Source of the DNA: Byssovorax sp.
GTDB taxonomy: Bacteria; Myxococcota_A; Polyangia; Polyangiales; Polyangiaceae
Assembly: GCA_025362495.1 (NCBI GenBank)
Contig: JANYGI010000223.1
Span: 1-44,683 of the forward strand
Direction: 5' to 3'
DNA: 44,683 nt
Shown: positions 7,276 to 15,484 of the stretch, piece by piece
Numbering within the stretch: position 1 is the stretch's first letter
Layout of the letters: each line of letters starts with the position of its first letter
Position numbers and translations under genes: made by a program
Notes under the pieces: generated by a model
Database searches by the model: none
Told to the model about the DNA's origin: nothing
The model's input: only the letters and a program-made list of their open reading frames with translations

Positions 7276-8700
7276 TCACGGCCCAACAATCTTCAGCACA
7301 AACGCATCCTGCCCCCCAGCGAACACCGACTGCGCGGCCGAGGAGACCGGGAAGTTCGCCGACGTCGTCGTGCCACCCACGTAGGCGCTTCCGGCCCCGT
7401 TCACCGCGATCCCGAAGGCCAAGTCGACGCCGCTCCCTGCCGCATAGGTGGAGTACGACAGCGCCGATCCCGCCACGCTCAGCTCGGTCACGAAGGCGTC
7501 GTACCCGCCGCCGTTGAACGAACGAAGTGCGCCCGGCGTTGCGGGGAAGTCGGTCGACAGCGTCGTCCCCGTCACATAGGCATTCCCGGCGCTGTTCACC
7601 GCGATCCCCGAGCCGGAGTCACCGCTGCTGCCGCCCAAGTAGGTGGAGTAAAAAACGCTGTTTCCCGAAGCGTTCAGCTTCGTCACGAAGGCATCCTCCA
7701 CGTCGGCATGCGTGGTGCGGAGGGCGCCCGGCGTCACCGGGAAGTTGTGCGACGCGGTGTCGCCCGTCACGTAGACGTTGAGCCCGCTGTCGATGGCAAT
7801 GGCGTTGGCGCGGTCGGTGTCGCTGCCCCCCAGGTACGTGGAGAACGAGAGCGAAGAGCCCGACGGGACCAGCTTGGTCACGAAGGCGTCCTCCATGCCG
7901 GCGGCCAGGGTCCGATACGCGCCAGCCGTCGTCGGGAACGAGCCGACCGAGCCCAGCGGGCTGGTGTAGCCTGCCACGTAGGCGAAGCCACTGGCATCGA
8001 CGGCAATCCCCAGCGCGAGATCGAACCCATCGCCCCCGAGGTAGGTGGAGTAGACGAGCGCGTTGCCCGCTGCATTGAGCTTGGTGATGAACGCGTCGGA
8101 CTGCCCCCTTCGCTTGGTCTGGAAGGCTCCAGCGGTCGTCGGGTAGTCGATCGAGTCGGTGTCCCCGGTCACGTAGGCGTTGCCGGCGCCGTCAATCGCG
8201 ATACCGTACGGCTGGTCGGGGCCAGTCCCGCCGAAGAACGTGGAGTAAAGCAGCGCGGTGCCAGCCGCGTTGAGTTTGGCCACGAGGATGTCGGCCGATG
8301 GACTGTACGACGTCGTCGACGCGACCACGTAGGTATTCCCCGCGGCGTCGACCGCGATCCCCGCGGGGACTTCCGAGCCCGGACCACCGAAGTAGGTGAA
8401 GTAGATGAGCGCCCCGGCCGAGCTGAGCTTGGCGACGAAGATGTCCCCGCCCGTGCCGTAGGTGGTGGTCCGCCCGGTCACGTAGACGTTCCCCGCGCTG
8501 TCCACCGCCGGCCGGCAGGCGAACTCTACCCCCGAGCCACCGAGATACGTCGAGAAAGCCACGGAAGTGAGGGCCTCCGCCTCCACGCTGACCATCTCCG
8601 GAGCTTCGTCATCCCCGGGAGAAGACTCCATCGGCGCCGCACAGGCACCCAGAAGGGCCATGGTCATCGCTACCGCGCTGCAACGCAAAACCTGCTTCAT
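7276..8700 (-). CDS. SBBP-repeat beta-propeller lipoprotein
   Basis: 474 residues from the ATG giving MKQVLRCSAVAMTMALLGAC, a signal peptide with lipobox LGAC and lipidated Cys20. AGGAGAGACG precedes this ATG. The rest is about seven copies of a roughly 60-residue repeat with (S/F)TY(L/F)GG, GIAVDxAGNxYVxG and DAFVTKLNxxG, the signature of SBBP repeats, which fold as a beta-propeller. Seven 'TYLGG'-like strands are consistent with one seven-bladed propeller. It is presumably exported and surface-anchored, where it may bind carbohydrate or protein; no catalytic residues are apparent. The neighbouring Kelch protein on the same strand is also a seven-repeat propeller lipoprotein. Confidence 0.88.
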   Translation of the reverse strand: MKQVLRCSAVAMTMALLGACAAPMESSPGDDEAPEMVSVEAEALTSVAFSTYLGGSGVEFACRPAVDSAGNVYVTGRTTTYGTGGDIFVAKLSSAGALIYFTYFGGPGSEVPAGIAVDAAGNTYVVASTTSYSPSADILVAKLNAAGTALLYSTFFGGTGPDQPYGIAIDGAGNAYVTGDTDSIDYPTTAGAFQTKRRGQSDAFITKLNAAGNALVYSTYLGGDGFDLALGIAVDASGFAYVAGYTSPLGSVGSFPTTAGAYRTLAAGMEDAFVTKLVPSGSSLSFSTYLGGSDTDRANAIAIDSGLNVYVTGDTASHNFPVTPGALRTTHADVEDAFVTKLNASGNSVFYSTYLGGSSGDSGSGIAVNSAGNAYVTGTTLSTDFPATPGALRSFNGGGYDAFVTELSVAGSALSYSTYAAGSGVDLAFGIAVNGAGSAYVGGTTTSANFPVSSAAQSVFAGGQDAFVLKIVGP

Positions 8701-8790
8701 GATCGTCTCTCCTCGCAAGGGATGAATGCACGCTCCGCGCTTGCACGAGCCAGCGCGGATACTCCTTCTTTACGCGGCGGCCTCCAAAGG

Positions 8791-11496
8791 TTACCGCCTG
8801 TCGAACGTTTCCTGACGACAGCGCGAGTGAGGACGCTCAGACCGGCGGGGGAGGTGCCTTTGCGCGCGACGCGTGCTCGGCGGGACGGCTCCGCGTGGTG
8901 CGCAACGCCGCCAGGGGGCCGGCGAAGAGGAGCACGGCGCCACCCACGGACCAGGCCACTTGGACGCGGAGCGGCGTCGGCGGAGGCGGATCGTCGCGCC
9001 GAGTGCGAGGATCCAGCCGAGGCCGAGGGAGCTCGACGCTCGATCCTCACCGGCCACTTCGCATCCACATCCGCCGAACGCGATTCCGCTGCCGGACCCG
9101 CCGCCCGCGCCGCCTGCGCCGCTCGTGGTGGCGGCTTGGTCGCCGCTGCTGGAGCCACCGCTCGCGCTGCTCGTCGCGCCCACCGTCGATACGGAGCCGC
9201 CTGCGCTGCTCGTGGTAGCTGCCTGGCCGCTGCTGCTGGAGCCACCGCCCGCGCCGCTCGTCGTGGCGGAGCCGCCCGCGCCGGTCGCGGAGCTGCTGGT
9301 CGTGCGGCCGACGTCGAGCACGCACGCCTGGATCGCCGCGTCGCAGACGTAGCCTGCCGCGCACGCGGTGCTGTCGACGCAACCCGTCGTGCACAGGGTT
9401 CCCATGCACGCGTAGCCCTGGAGGCAAACCTTCGTGCCCCCCGCGAGGCACTGGCCAGAGCCGTCGCACGTCGACGCCGACTTCTCGGTCGCGCCGCTGC
9501 ACGAGGCTGCCGCGCAGATCGTCCCCGCGGCGTGGAGGCTGCACGCGCCCTGGCCGTTGCACGAGCCGCTCTGCGCGCAGGTCGACGCTGCCTGTGCGGC
9601 ACACTCGCTCCCGGGATCGAAGCCAGCTTTGATCGGCCCGCACTGGCCGTCGGCGCCCTGACCCTTCATCGCCGCCGAGCAGGCAACGCACGTCCCGGTG
9701 CACGCGCCGTCGCAGCAGACGCCGTCGGCACAGAAGCCGCTCTGGCAATCCCCGGCCTGCGCACAGGCGCTGCCAAGGCTTCCCAGCACGGAGGAGGCAT
9801 AGAGCTCGCAACTCGCCAGCGGGGAGGGTGGGCCGCCCGCGGGCGAGCCGCCTGCCACCAGCACTGTGCCGTTCCCGAGCAGGGTCGCAGTGTGACCATA
9901 GCGGCTTGGCTGGATCATCGCGGCGGCCGGCGACCAGAAGTTCGTCACGGGATCATACAGCTCCACGTCCGGGCTCTGGTCCGCGTACGTGCCCCCCGCG
10001 ACCAGCACCTCGCCGCTCGGCAGCAGCGTCGCCGTGTGGCCCGATCGGGCCTGGATCAGCGGGCCGGCCACCGACCACGTGTTCGTCCCGGGATCGTACA
10101 GGTCCGCGCTGGATACAGCCATCTGGTCCCCCCCGGCCGCTATCAGCACCTTGCTGCTCGGCAGCAACGTCGCGGTGTGGCCCGCGCGGGCCTGGCTCAT
10201 CGAGCCGGCTGGAGACCAGGTGTTCGTCGCCGGGTTGTACAACTCTGCTGTTGCGTGAATATAGAAAGGAGAAAAGGAGATACCGCCCGCGATCAGCACC
10301 TTGCCGCTCGGCAGCAGCGTCGCGGTGTGGTTTGCGCGGGCCTGGCTCATCGAGCCGGCCGCCGACCAGGCGTTCGTCGGCGGATCGTACTGCTCCGCGG
10401 CCAACGAGCCGCCGCCCGCGACCAGGACTCTGCCGCTCGGCAGCAGCGTCGCCGTGTGACGGAAACGACTGGCGCTCAGCGGACTCACCAGCATCCAGGT
10501 GCTCGTTACCGGATCGTACCGCTCCGCGCTCATCAGCCCGGAGTCGCTGCCCACCACCAGCACGCTGCCGTTCCCGAGCAGCGTCGCCGTGGGAATGTAG
10601 CGGTCCACGATCATCGGACTGGTCAGCGACCAGGTGTTTGCGGCAGGGGAGTACAGCTCTGCGCTCGTCACCGCCGTCCCCGAGCCCACGCCGCCTGTCA
10701 CCAGCACGTCGCCGTTCCCGAGCAGCGTCGCCGTGTGATCCCAGCGGGCCACCATCATCGATCCCGCGGGGGTCCAGAGCGGGTCTACCAGGACGGCCTC
10801 CCCGTCCGCATCCACCCGAAGCTCGATCCTCGCCCCGGTCGCCACCAGCCTGGCGCCGATCTCTCGTCCACCCGCCGCGTACGCGACCGGTGCGGTCACC
10901 GAGAGGCGCACCACCCCGGAGGCGTCGACGACTTCAACGCTCTCGCCGCGCTGTCGCACCGCCGCCCCCGCGATCTCCCAGGCTGCCAGCGCTTCCCCAC
11001 TACGCACCGCGCTGGCGTCGACGTGCAACCACTCCTCGACTTTACTCGCGCTCGCGGTCCAGAACGACGCCCCGCCGGTCCGCCGATAAACTACCGCCCG
11101 CCCCGTTGTCTCTCCCGCATCGTACGTGCCGATCTCCCGAACCTTCAACTCCATGCCGCCGAAACCGCGCATGACGATCGGCTCGGAACCGTCGCCGGGC
11201 AAGGCGATCTCGACGCCGGCCCAGCCAGCTCGTCCAGGTGTAGCCGCCGGCGCAAAACCATTTGCGGTAGCGACGAAGGCCTCGCCCCACTCGAGCACCA
11301 GCTCTGCCTGGTCTGGGAAGCGCTGTCGCAGAACATCCGCCGATGCCGACGCAGGCGCAGCGGTCTCACCGAGGCAGCCACCGGCCCCCGAGGCAAGCAG
11401 CGAGAGGACGACGAGCAGCGACATGCGTTGCAGGAATTTGACCAGCAGGAGTGGACGAGCTGGTCGTGTTTGCGCGGAGGTCATCAAGGGTTTCAT
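8791..11496 (-). CDS. Kelch-repeat lipoprotein with Cys-rich stalk and MYXO-CTERM-like tail
   Basis: About 901 residues. The likely start gives MKPLMTSAQTRPARP, followed by the signal LLVVLSLLASGAGGC with a lipobox Cys; a later Met at LQRMSLLVV is an alternative. Residues around 255–600 hold seven Kelch-type repeats, each with HTATLLxxGxVLVxGG. A Cys-rich stalk follows (CADGVCCDGACTGTCVAC and similar), then a Gly/Ser/Thr linker. The end has FGGCGCEVAGED, a short hydrophobic segment LGLGWILALGATI, and LRRRR, which matches the myxobacterial sorting tail. Unusually the frame continues about 59 residues past the Arg cluster, rich in Arg, Pro and Ser. It is probably displayed on the cell surface. 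Confidence 0.85.
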   Translation of the reverse strand: MKPLMTSAQTRPARPLLLVKFLQRMSLLVVLSLLASGAGGCLGETAAPASASADVLRQRFPDQAELVLEWGEAFVATANGFAPAATPGRAGWAGVEIALPGDGSEPIVMRGFGGMELKVREIGTYDAGETTGRAVVYRRTGGASFWTASASKVEEWLHVDASAVRSGEALAAWEIAGAAVRQRGESVEVVDASGVVRLSVTAPVAYAAGGREIGARLVATGARIELRVDADGEAVLVDPLWTPAGSMMVARWDHTATLLGNGDVLVTGGVGSGTAVTSAELYSPAANTWSLTSPMIVDRYIPTATLLGNGSVLVVGSDSGLMSAERYDPVTSTWMLVSPLSASRFRHTATLLPSGRVLVAGGGSLAAEQYDPPTNAWSAAGSMSQARANHTATLLPSGKVLIAGGISFSPFYIHATAELYNPATNTWSPAGSMSQARAGHTATLLPSSKVLIAAGGDQMAVSSADLYDPGTNTWSVAGPLIQARSGHTATLLPSGEVLVAGGTYADQSPDVELYDPVTNFWSPAAAMIQPSRYGHTATLLGNGTVLVAGGSPAGGPPSPLASCELYASSVLGSLGSACAQAGDCQSGFCADGVCCDGACTGTCVACSAAMKGQGADGQCGPIKAGFDPGSECAAQAASTCAQSGSCNGQGACSLHAAGTICAAASCSGATEKSASTCDGSGQCLAGGTKVCLQGYACMGTLCTTGCVDSTACAAGYVCDAAIQACVLDVGRTTSSSATGAGGSATTSGAGGGSSSSGQAATTSSAGGSVSTVGATSSASGGSSSGDQAATTSGAGGAGGGSGSGIAFGGCGCEVAGEDRASSSLGLGWILALGATIRLRRRRSASKWPGPWVAPCSSSPAPWRRCAPRGAVPPSTRRAQRHLPRRSERPHSRCRQETFDRR

Positions 11497-11973
11497 GGGA
11501 TATCTCGCGGTCCGGTCCAGGGCAGTCGATGAAGTCGAGCCGCCGCCATTGGGACTCGACGTGAAGGAGGGTGGTCCAAACCAGTCTGATCTCGTGATGG
11601 CAGCCCGTGCAGCAACCTGGTTCCGCCCGCGCCAGAGGCGCCAAATCACCAGGCGTTCGGCTCTACAGCTTCCCGGATCTTGCTCGACAGCGCGCGGTGG
11701 CGTCATGGATGACGGTTCGCCGTCTTCACCCGCCAGACGCTCTTGGCTTCTATGGAACATCCCCTCCGGTTTTGATGTCGCGCAGCGGTCTTGGCGCCGG
11801 CCTGATGGCCTGTTTAGTTAGAGGCGTCAAAGCGGGCGAGCACGCCGCATCGCCCGCGATGATCGACGTGGACCGCGCGAACGATGCCCGCGAGGCGCGA
11901 AGGCCGGCGCGGACTCACTCGTCCGGATCGACCGAGCCCCGGCAGATCGCCGGGGGTTCAGCCGCGCCGCCGT
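11497..11973. other. Intergenic region upstream of the Kelch lipoprotein
   Basis: About 480 bases between the Kelch gene start and the end of the next minus-strand gene. Open frames here lack domains, signal peptides and a sensible composition. It should contain the Kelch gene promoter, but I could not assign clear -35/-10 boxes. Confidence 0.45.
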
Positions 11974-12585
11974 TCACTGGCAGTGGGCGATGCAGTTCGA
12001 GAACGAGCTCGACTCTTGGGAGCTGCACTCCTGCGGGCTACCAAGGCCGAGGCACGCACAAGACGTCGCTTGCACGCAGTCCGATTGGCAGAGATCCAGC
12101 ATACCCAGCGCCGCGGTGCACTGAATAGATACGCCGGGTCCCGACGACGAAGGCGTGTAGTTGGGGCAGGACGACAGCTTGGCGAGGACGGCGTCACTGG
12201 CCCGGGTGCAATCGTCAACCCCGCCGGCGCCGGCGCTCCCCGAGCCAACCCCGGCGCTCCCCGAGCCAACCCCGGCGCTGGCCTTCATGCACGTGCTCAA
12301 GGTCTTCTCGGGGGCACCGCAGTTCGCATTGACCTCCTCGCTGCCGGCTCCACACGCGAGATCGGATACGCAGCTCGCGGCGTCGTCGAACTCGGCGCCG
12401 CAGTTCACGCTGTCCGCTTTCTCTCGCGCGGTGGTGACCTGGGTTTCGCACTCGGTCTGGCTGAAGGTGGTGCCGGCTTTGGTGGCGCACTCCTCGGCTT
12501 TGGCGCACGCGCTGGAGGAGGAGCTGCCGCAGCCGGGGAGCGCGATGAACGCGAGAACAACTGCCATGGACGAAATGATCTTCAT
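11974..12585 (-). CDS. Cys-rich lipoprotein
   Basis: 203 residues. MKIISSMAVVLAFIALPGC is a signal peptide ending in the lipobox ALPGC. The mature protein holds two Cys-rich blocks with regular spacing (CAKAEEC, TECETQV, NCGAEF, CVSDLAC; later CTRASD, SSCPNY, CQSDC, CACLG) separated by a flexible linker with two copies of GVGSGSA. The cysteines suggest disulfides outside the cytoplasm. AGGAG lies about nine bases upstream of the ATG. The heptapeptide repeat comes from a 21-bp tandem duplication at 12231–12272. Similar Cys-rich lipoproteins recur at 28467, 29857 and 30560. Function unknown. Confidence 0.8.
   Translation of the reverse strand: MKIISSMAVVLAFIALPGCGSSSSSACAKAEECATKAGTTFSQTECETQVTTAREKADSVNCGAEFDDAASCVSDLACGAGSEEVNANCGAPEKTLSTCMKASAGVGSGSAGVGSGSAGAGGVDDCTRASDAVLAKLSSCPNYTPSSSGPGVSIQCTAALGMLDLCQSDCVQATSCACLGLGSPQECSSQESSSFSNCIAHCQ
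12231..12272. repeat. 21-bp tandem duplication inside the Cys-rich lipoprotein gene
   Basis: Two identical 21-base units encode GVGSGSA twice in the linker. Being a multiple of three it keeps the frame, and is probably a slippage site that varies linker length. Confidence 0.8.
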
Positions 12586-12936
12586 GTGTACACATCTCCT
12601 GTAAAGGTGGTATCAATCGCGGCGACGCCTCCACTTGCTGCTGATGGGCATTCACCACTCCGGTGATGGACGCCTATCAACAGTCTTGGGACCGTCGGAG
12701 CTGCTGTCTGGTGGTGGCCAATCGAAGCGCCGACTCGCCCCCCGCTCGAGGGCGGAGGGATCGAGGTCGCGAGCACGTCGGGGACTTCATTGCCCGGAAA
12801 AAGCGGCGAAGGAGACGTTCTTCCCGACGGGTGCTGGCAAAAAATCATCGTTCTTGCGGGATCTCGACCGTTGGCGTGAATCGCGCAGCCGGTCTCCCAC
12901 GTTCCGCGCGCTGCGCTTCCGCGTGCTGTCCCCGAG

Positions 12937-12954
12937 ACCGACCTCGCGGTCGGT
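12937..12954. other. Hairpin ACCGACC / GGTCGGT
   Basis: A perfect 7-bp stem closes a TCGC loop. It is stable, but there is no T tract and no gene just upstream on either strand, so a terminator role is uncertain. Confidence 0.4.
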
Positions 12955-12987
12955 AAGCCATCTCTACCCGGTCAGGCGATCGAATGA

Positions 12988-13007
12988 CATACCACTTTGG
13001 TGGTATG
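12988..13007. promoter_or_regulatory. Operator-like palindrome CATACCAC-N4-GTGGTATG
   Basis: An 8+8 bp perfect inverted repeat with a TTTG spacer. Its size and spacing suit a dimeric DNA-binding protein such as a ribbon-helix-helix or AbrB-type antitoxin. No toxin–antitoxin genes can be recognised nearby, so it may be a relic of a lost operon. Confidence 0.45.
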
Positions 13008-13417
13008 CGGCGCGAGACCGAGACCGAGCGGGCAATCTTTCGCAGGGCCGGCCGTCGCCGATCTTGCGCAACCGCGGTGCCACTGGTTCCGATATCCCTG
13101 TTGGAGCTCGAGAGGGGATGAGGGCGAGGAGCTCGGGGAGGCGCCCACCGGCGGAGGGCAGCCGCGTGGGGGTAGTGGTTCTGACTTCCGGTAATGCTCT
13201 GGGCACCGAGTCGCCTTATCGCACAGGGCGCGAACGGAATAGTCCCGAGTGCTGTGGGGCGCGATTTCCGAATCGGGAATAGCGCCCTGTTGTCGAATAT
13301 CAACGGCAGAATTCACTCGCGCATCCTTTGAGCGCGCTGGGTACGCGGACCTGCTCCGCGGTCACAGCCTTGGGCCCGTGGAGCGTGATCGTGCCGACTT
13401 GCCGCGTCAAAAGATAA

Positions 13418-13439
13418 CATTGATCAACCTTGATCAATG
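13418..13439. promoter_or_regulatory. Perfect 10+10 bp palindrome with 2-bp spacer
   Basis: CATTGATCAA and TTGATCAATG are separated by CC. The internal TTGATCAA is itself a palindrome and occurs in both arms. It sits in AT-richer DNA about 310 bases before the transposase. It is likely a binding site for a symmetric protein; the regulator is not visible. Confidence 0.6.
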
Positions 13440-13548
13440 CATGCCAATGTCGCACCATGGACGCCACACAACCAATCCAGTGTCTCCCCGGCTCGTCCCC
13501 ACTTCGTAACAACGTCAACGCAGTTAACGTCGTCAACGACTGTACAAC

Positions 13549-13569
13549 CTAGGACAGCACGTGTCCTAG
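13549..13569. promoter_or_regulatory. Palindrome CTAGGACA-N5-TGTCCTAG
   Basis: A perfect 8+8 bp inverted repeat with GCACG between the arms, about 30 bases before the large hairpin. It could be an operator or part of the left end of the insertion element. Confidence 0.45.
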
Positions 13570-14640
13570 TGATGCGCGGATAAGCGCGTAAACCAGGGCG
13601 TTTCGTTCTACACTTGATCTCCAAGTTAGAACGAAACGAACCCCGAGAGAGCGGCTAACTCTCCCGAGGTTCTCAGAACTCGAAGCGTCGCCGCCTCGCG
13701 TCCCTACATCCGGGAGACTGGCGCCGCCTTCGTGGAAAATCAAGGTCCACGTGGCGAACGTACTCCCCGACGAGAAGCGCCTCCGCGTTCTCGCCGCTCT
13801 GGTCGACGGCAACAGCGTGCGGGCAACGGAGAGGATGACCGAGGTCAACCTCCGCACGATCCTCCGCTTCGGTGTCCTGCTCGGCGAGGGGGCCCAGCGG
13901 CTTCACGATCGGATGGTCCGTGACCTCGCGTGCAGCATGGTAGAGGTCGACGAAATCTGGTCGTACGTCGGGAAGAAGCAGGCTCGCGTGGATCCCCTGG
14001 TCGACGGCCCCAACGTCGGCGAGGCGTACACCTTCGTTGCCCTCGACACGTCGAGTCGACTCGCGATCTCGTTCCACGTGGGCAAGCGCGATCATGAGTC
14101 GACGGACACCTTCATTGCCGATCTCCGCGCTCGCCTGGTCGTCATGCCCGCGATGACGTCGGACGGCTTCGTGCCGTACATCCCGGCGATCGGCGCGAGC
14201 TTCGGGCCGAGCGTCGATTACGCGCAGACCGTCAAGAACTACCGCTCTGGTGGGAACCGAGGGCCCGACCACCGCTACGAGCCTGCACGTGACCCGTTCA
14301 TCACCAAGCGCGCCGTCTACGGCTCACCGAACCTGGCTCGCGCGACTACCGCGCACATCGAGCGCAACAACGGCACCACGCGCCACGTCAACGGCCGGAT
14401 CCGCCGCCTCTGCTACGCCTTCTCAAAGAAGCTGGAGAACCACCGCGCCGCCGTCGCGCTGTCCTACGTGCATTACAACTTCTGCCACGTGGTGAAGACT
14501 CTGCGGGTCACTCCGGCCATGGCCGCGGGCATCACAGACCACGTCTGGACTCTCGCCGAGTTCATGGAGGCTCTGCTCGACACGGCGCCGGCCGATCGGT
14601 TGATCGCCCGACCGCTCGCGCACCGTGCGCCCGAAGGCCC
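13560..14640 (+). mobile_element. IS1-like insertion sequence (approximate limits)
   Basis: The element is defined by the transposase gene; its ends are approximate because no matching terminal inverted repeats were found by eye. The left limit is set near the palindrome and hairpin cluster, the right limit where transposase similarity fades at about 14590–14640. The right side cuts into what seems to be a minus-strand gene. Confidence 0.45.
13600..13637. other. Large stem-loop upstream of the transposase
   Basis: GTTTCGTTCTACACTTG (13600–13616) pairs with CAAGTTAGAACGAAAC (13622–13637), giving 16 base pairs with one bulged C and the five-base loop ATCTC. A second imperfect stem, CGAGAGAG with CTCTCCCG, follows within 40 bases. 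No T tract follows, so this is not a standard terminator. It may be a transposon-end structure, a structured leader limiting transposase expression, or a small RNA. Confidence 0.65.
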
Positions 14641-15175
14641 CTCGCGCGAGCTGCCCGGCGCACGTGGCTTCCTTCGCGTCGTCGGCGGGGGGAAGCGGAG
14701 GGACGGCCCCGACGAGCCCCGCGACGCCTCCCCCGGTCGCACCGGCGGTCGTGCCGATGCTCGCCGTTGTCGCGTCAGCCGAGCCGACCGGCCAGCTCGA
14801 CATCTCGTTCCCGGTGTGGAGCACATCGTCAGCGAAGTGACGCTGGAGATTGTCGAGCGCGGCCTGGATCTTCTGCTCGTGCTCGACGCGAACAATCCGC
14901 CGCTCGAGCAGCTCGGGCTCGAACTTCTCGGGATCGTCGCCGAAGTCCTCGTCGCCGAGGGCATCGAAGTAACTGGCCAGCTCGGCCTGCTTCGCGCCCG
15001 GCACCTTCAGGATACCGAAGAGCAGCCGGAGCGGCCCCGCGAAGATGCCGAGAGCGCGCCCGCCGCTGGTCGTTCGCTCGGTCTCTTCGAGCCGCTTGAG
15101 CCCCGGCCAGAGCGCCCGGATGGCGTCGATATGGCGGCTGGTCTCGGTGTACGAGCTGGGTCTGAATCTGGCTGA
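13751..15175 (+). CDS. IS1-family-like DDE transposase with read-through C-terminus
   Basis: GTG start five bases after AAGG. Residues 1–45 form a helix-turn-helix (LRVLAALVDGNSVRATERMT). The DDE core shows VEVDEIWSYVGKK (Asp67), MTSDGFVPYI (Asp near 137) and HIERNNGTTRHVN (Glu near 204), then AFSKKLENHRAAVALSYVHY and TPAMAAGITDHVWT, which I recall as standard for IS1-like transposases of about 290 residues. Such proteins normally end soon after the 'VWTLAEF' segment (about base 14590). Here the frame stays open to 15175 through sequence that reads as a better gene on the other strand. The native stop has therefore probably been lost, leaving a 474-residue read-through product, or the element is degenerate at its right end. 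Confidence 0.75.
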   Translation: MANVLPDEKRLRVLAALVDGNSVRATERMTEVNLRTILRFGVLLGEGAQRLHDRMVRDLACSMVEVDEIWSYVGKKQARVDPLVDGPNVGEAYTFVALDTSSRLAISFHVGKRDHESTDTFIADLRARLVVMPAMTSDGFVPYIPAIGASFGPSVDYAQTVKNYRSGGNRGPDHRYEPARDPFITKRAVYGSPNLARATTAHIERNNGTTRHVNGRIRRLCYAFSKKLENHRAAVALSYVHYNFCHVVKTLRVTPAMAAGITDHVWTLAEFMEALLDTAPADRLIARPLAHRAPEGPSRELPGARGFLRVVGGGKRRDGPDEPRDASPGRTGGRADARRCRVSRADRPARHLVPGVEHIVSEVTLEIVERGLDLLLVLDANNPPLEQLGLELLGIVAEVLVAEGIEVTGQLGLLRARHLQDTEEQPERPREDAESAPAAGRSLGLFEPLEPRPERPDGVDMAAGLGVRAGSESG

Positions 15176-15256
15176 GCGTGGCACGACGGGCGCAGCTGAC
15201 CGCCCTCGGGGCGCGCCTCGGCTGGTAGGTGCCAGTCGGCTCCATCGCCTCTTCAT
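14423..15256 (-). pseudogene. Probable hypothetical-protein gene truncated by the IS
   Basis: On the minus strand the frame from about 15256 (ATG giving MKRRW) or GTG 15184 reads HIDAIRALWPGLKRLEETER, LGIFAGPLRLLFGILKVPG and ELASYFDALGDEDFGDDPEK, with high GC3 and normal protein composition. It continues without a stop into the antisense of the transposase 3' end and terminates at 14423, so its genuine C-terminus seems to be missing. I do not recognise the family. The opposite frame is the transposase read-through; both are open, and composition favours this strand for about 14640–15180. The start is uncertain. Confidence 0.4.
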
Positions 15257-15484
15257 CGCCGCTCGCGCGCCGATTCTGCTCGTCCGGCGATCGGGGTGGA
15301 GATCGTGAAAGAGCGGCGAGCAGCGCGACCTGCCTGCGCCGGGAAGTCCGGAGGTCGACCAGCGCACGGGCCCGTACTTCGTTCCAGGACGTTCAGGTAT
15401 TCCCTTACTTGTAAAGCCATGTTCCCCTGACTGACGGAAGGGGGCTCGATCACCGATTGTCAGGCCTCCCCTTGACTGGCGCTC

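Larger units (their letters stand above)
12586..13750. other. Gene-poor accessory stretch with several palindromes
   Basis: About 1.16 kb between the lipoprotein start and the transposase. No open frame on either strand shows a domain, signal peptide or coherent composition. The part from about 13400 to 13640 is clearly less GC-rich than the chromosome average. It holds palindromes at 12937–12954, 12988–13007, 13418–13439, 13549–13569 and a large hairpin at 13600–13637, listed separately. This looks like horizontally acquired, decayed DNA left of an insertion sequence. Confidence 0.6.

Noticed and set aside
7708-11532. A very long open frame (over 1200 codons) on the plus strand
   Set aside because: It is the antisense of the SBBP and Kelch lipoprotein genes; its translation is Arg/His/Gly-rich without any domain, whereas the minus strand gives clear repeats and signal peptides.
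13300-13536. Small minus-strand open frame in the gene-poor island
   Set aside because: It spans the palindromic sequences, has no RBS or recognisable domain, and its composition is not convincing as a gene.
13600-13637. Large hairpin considered as an integron attC site
   Set aside because: It lacks the R'/R'' core sites (GTTRRRY / RYYYAAC in the right positions) and there is no integrase or gene cassette nearby.
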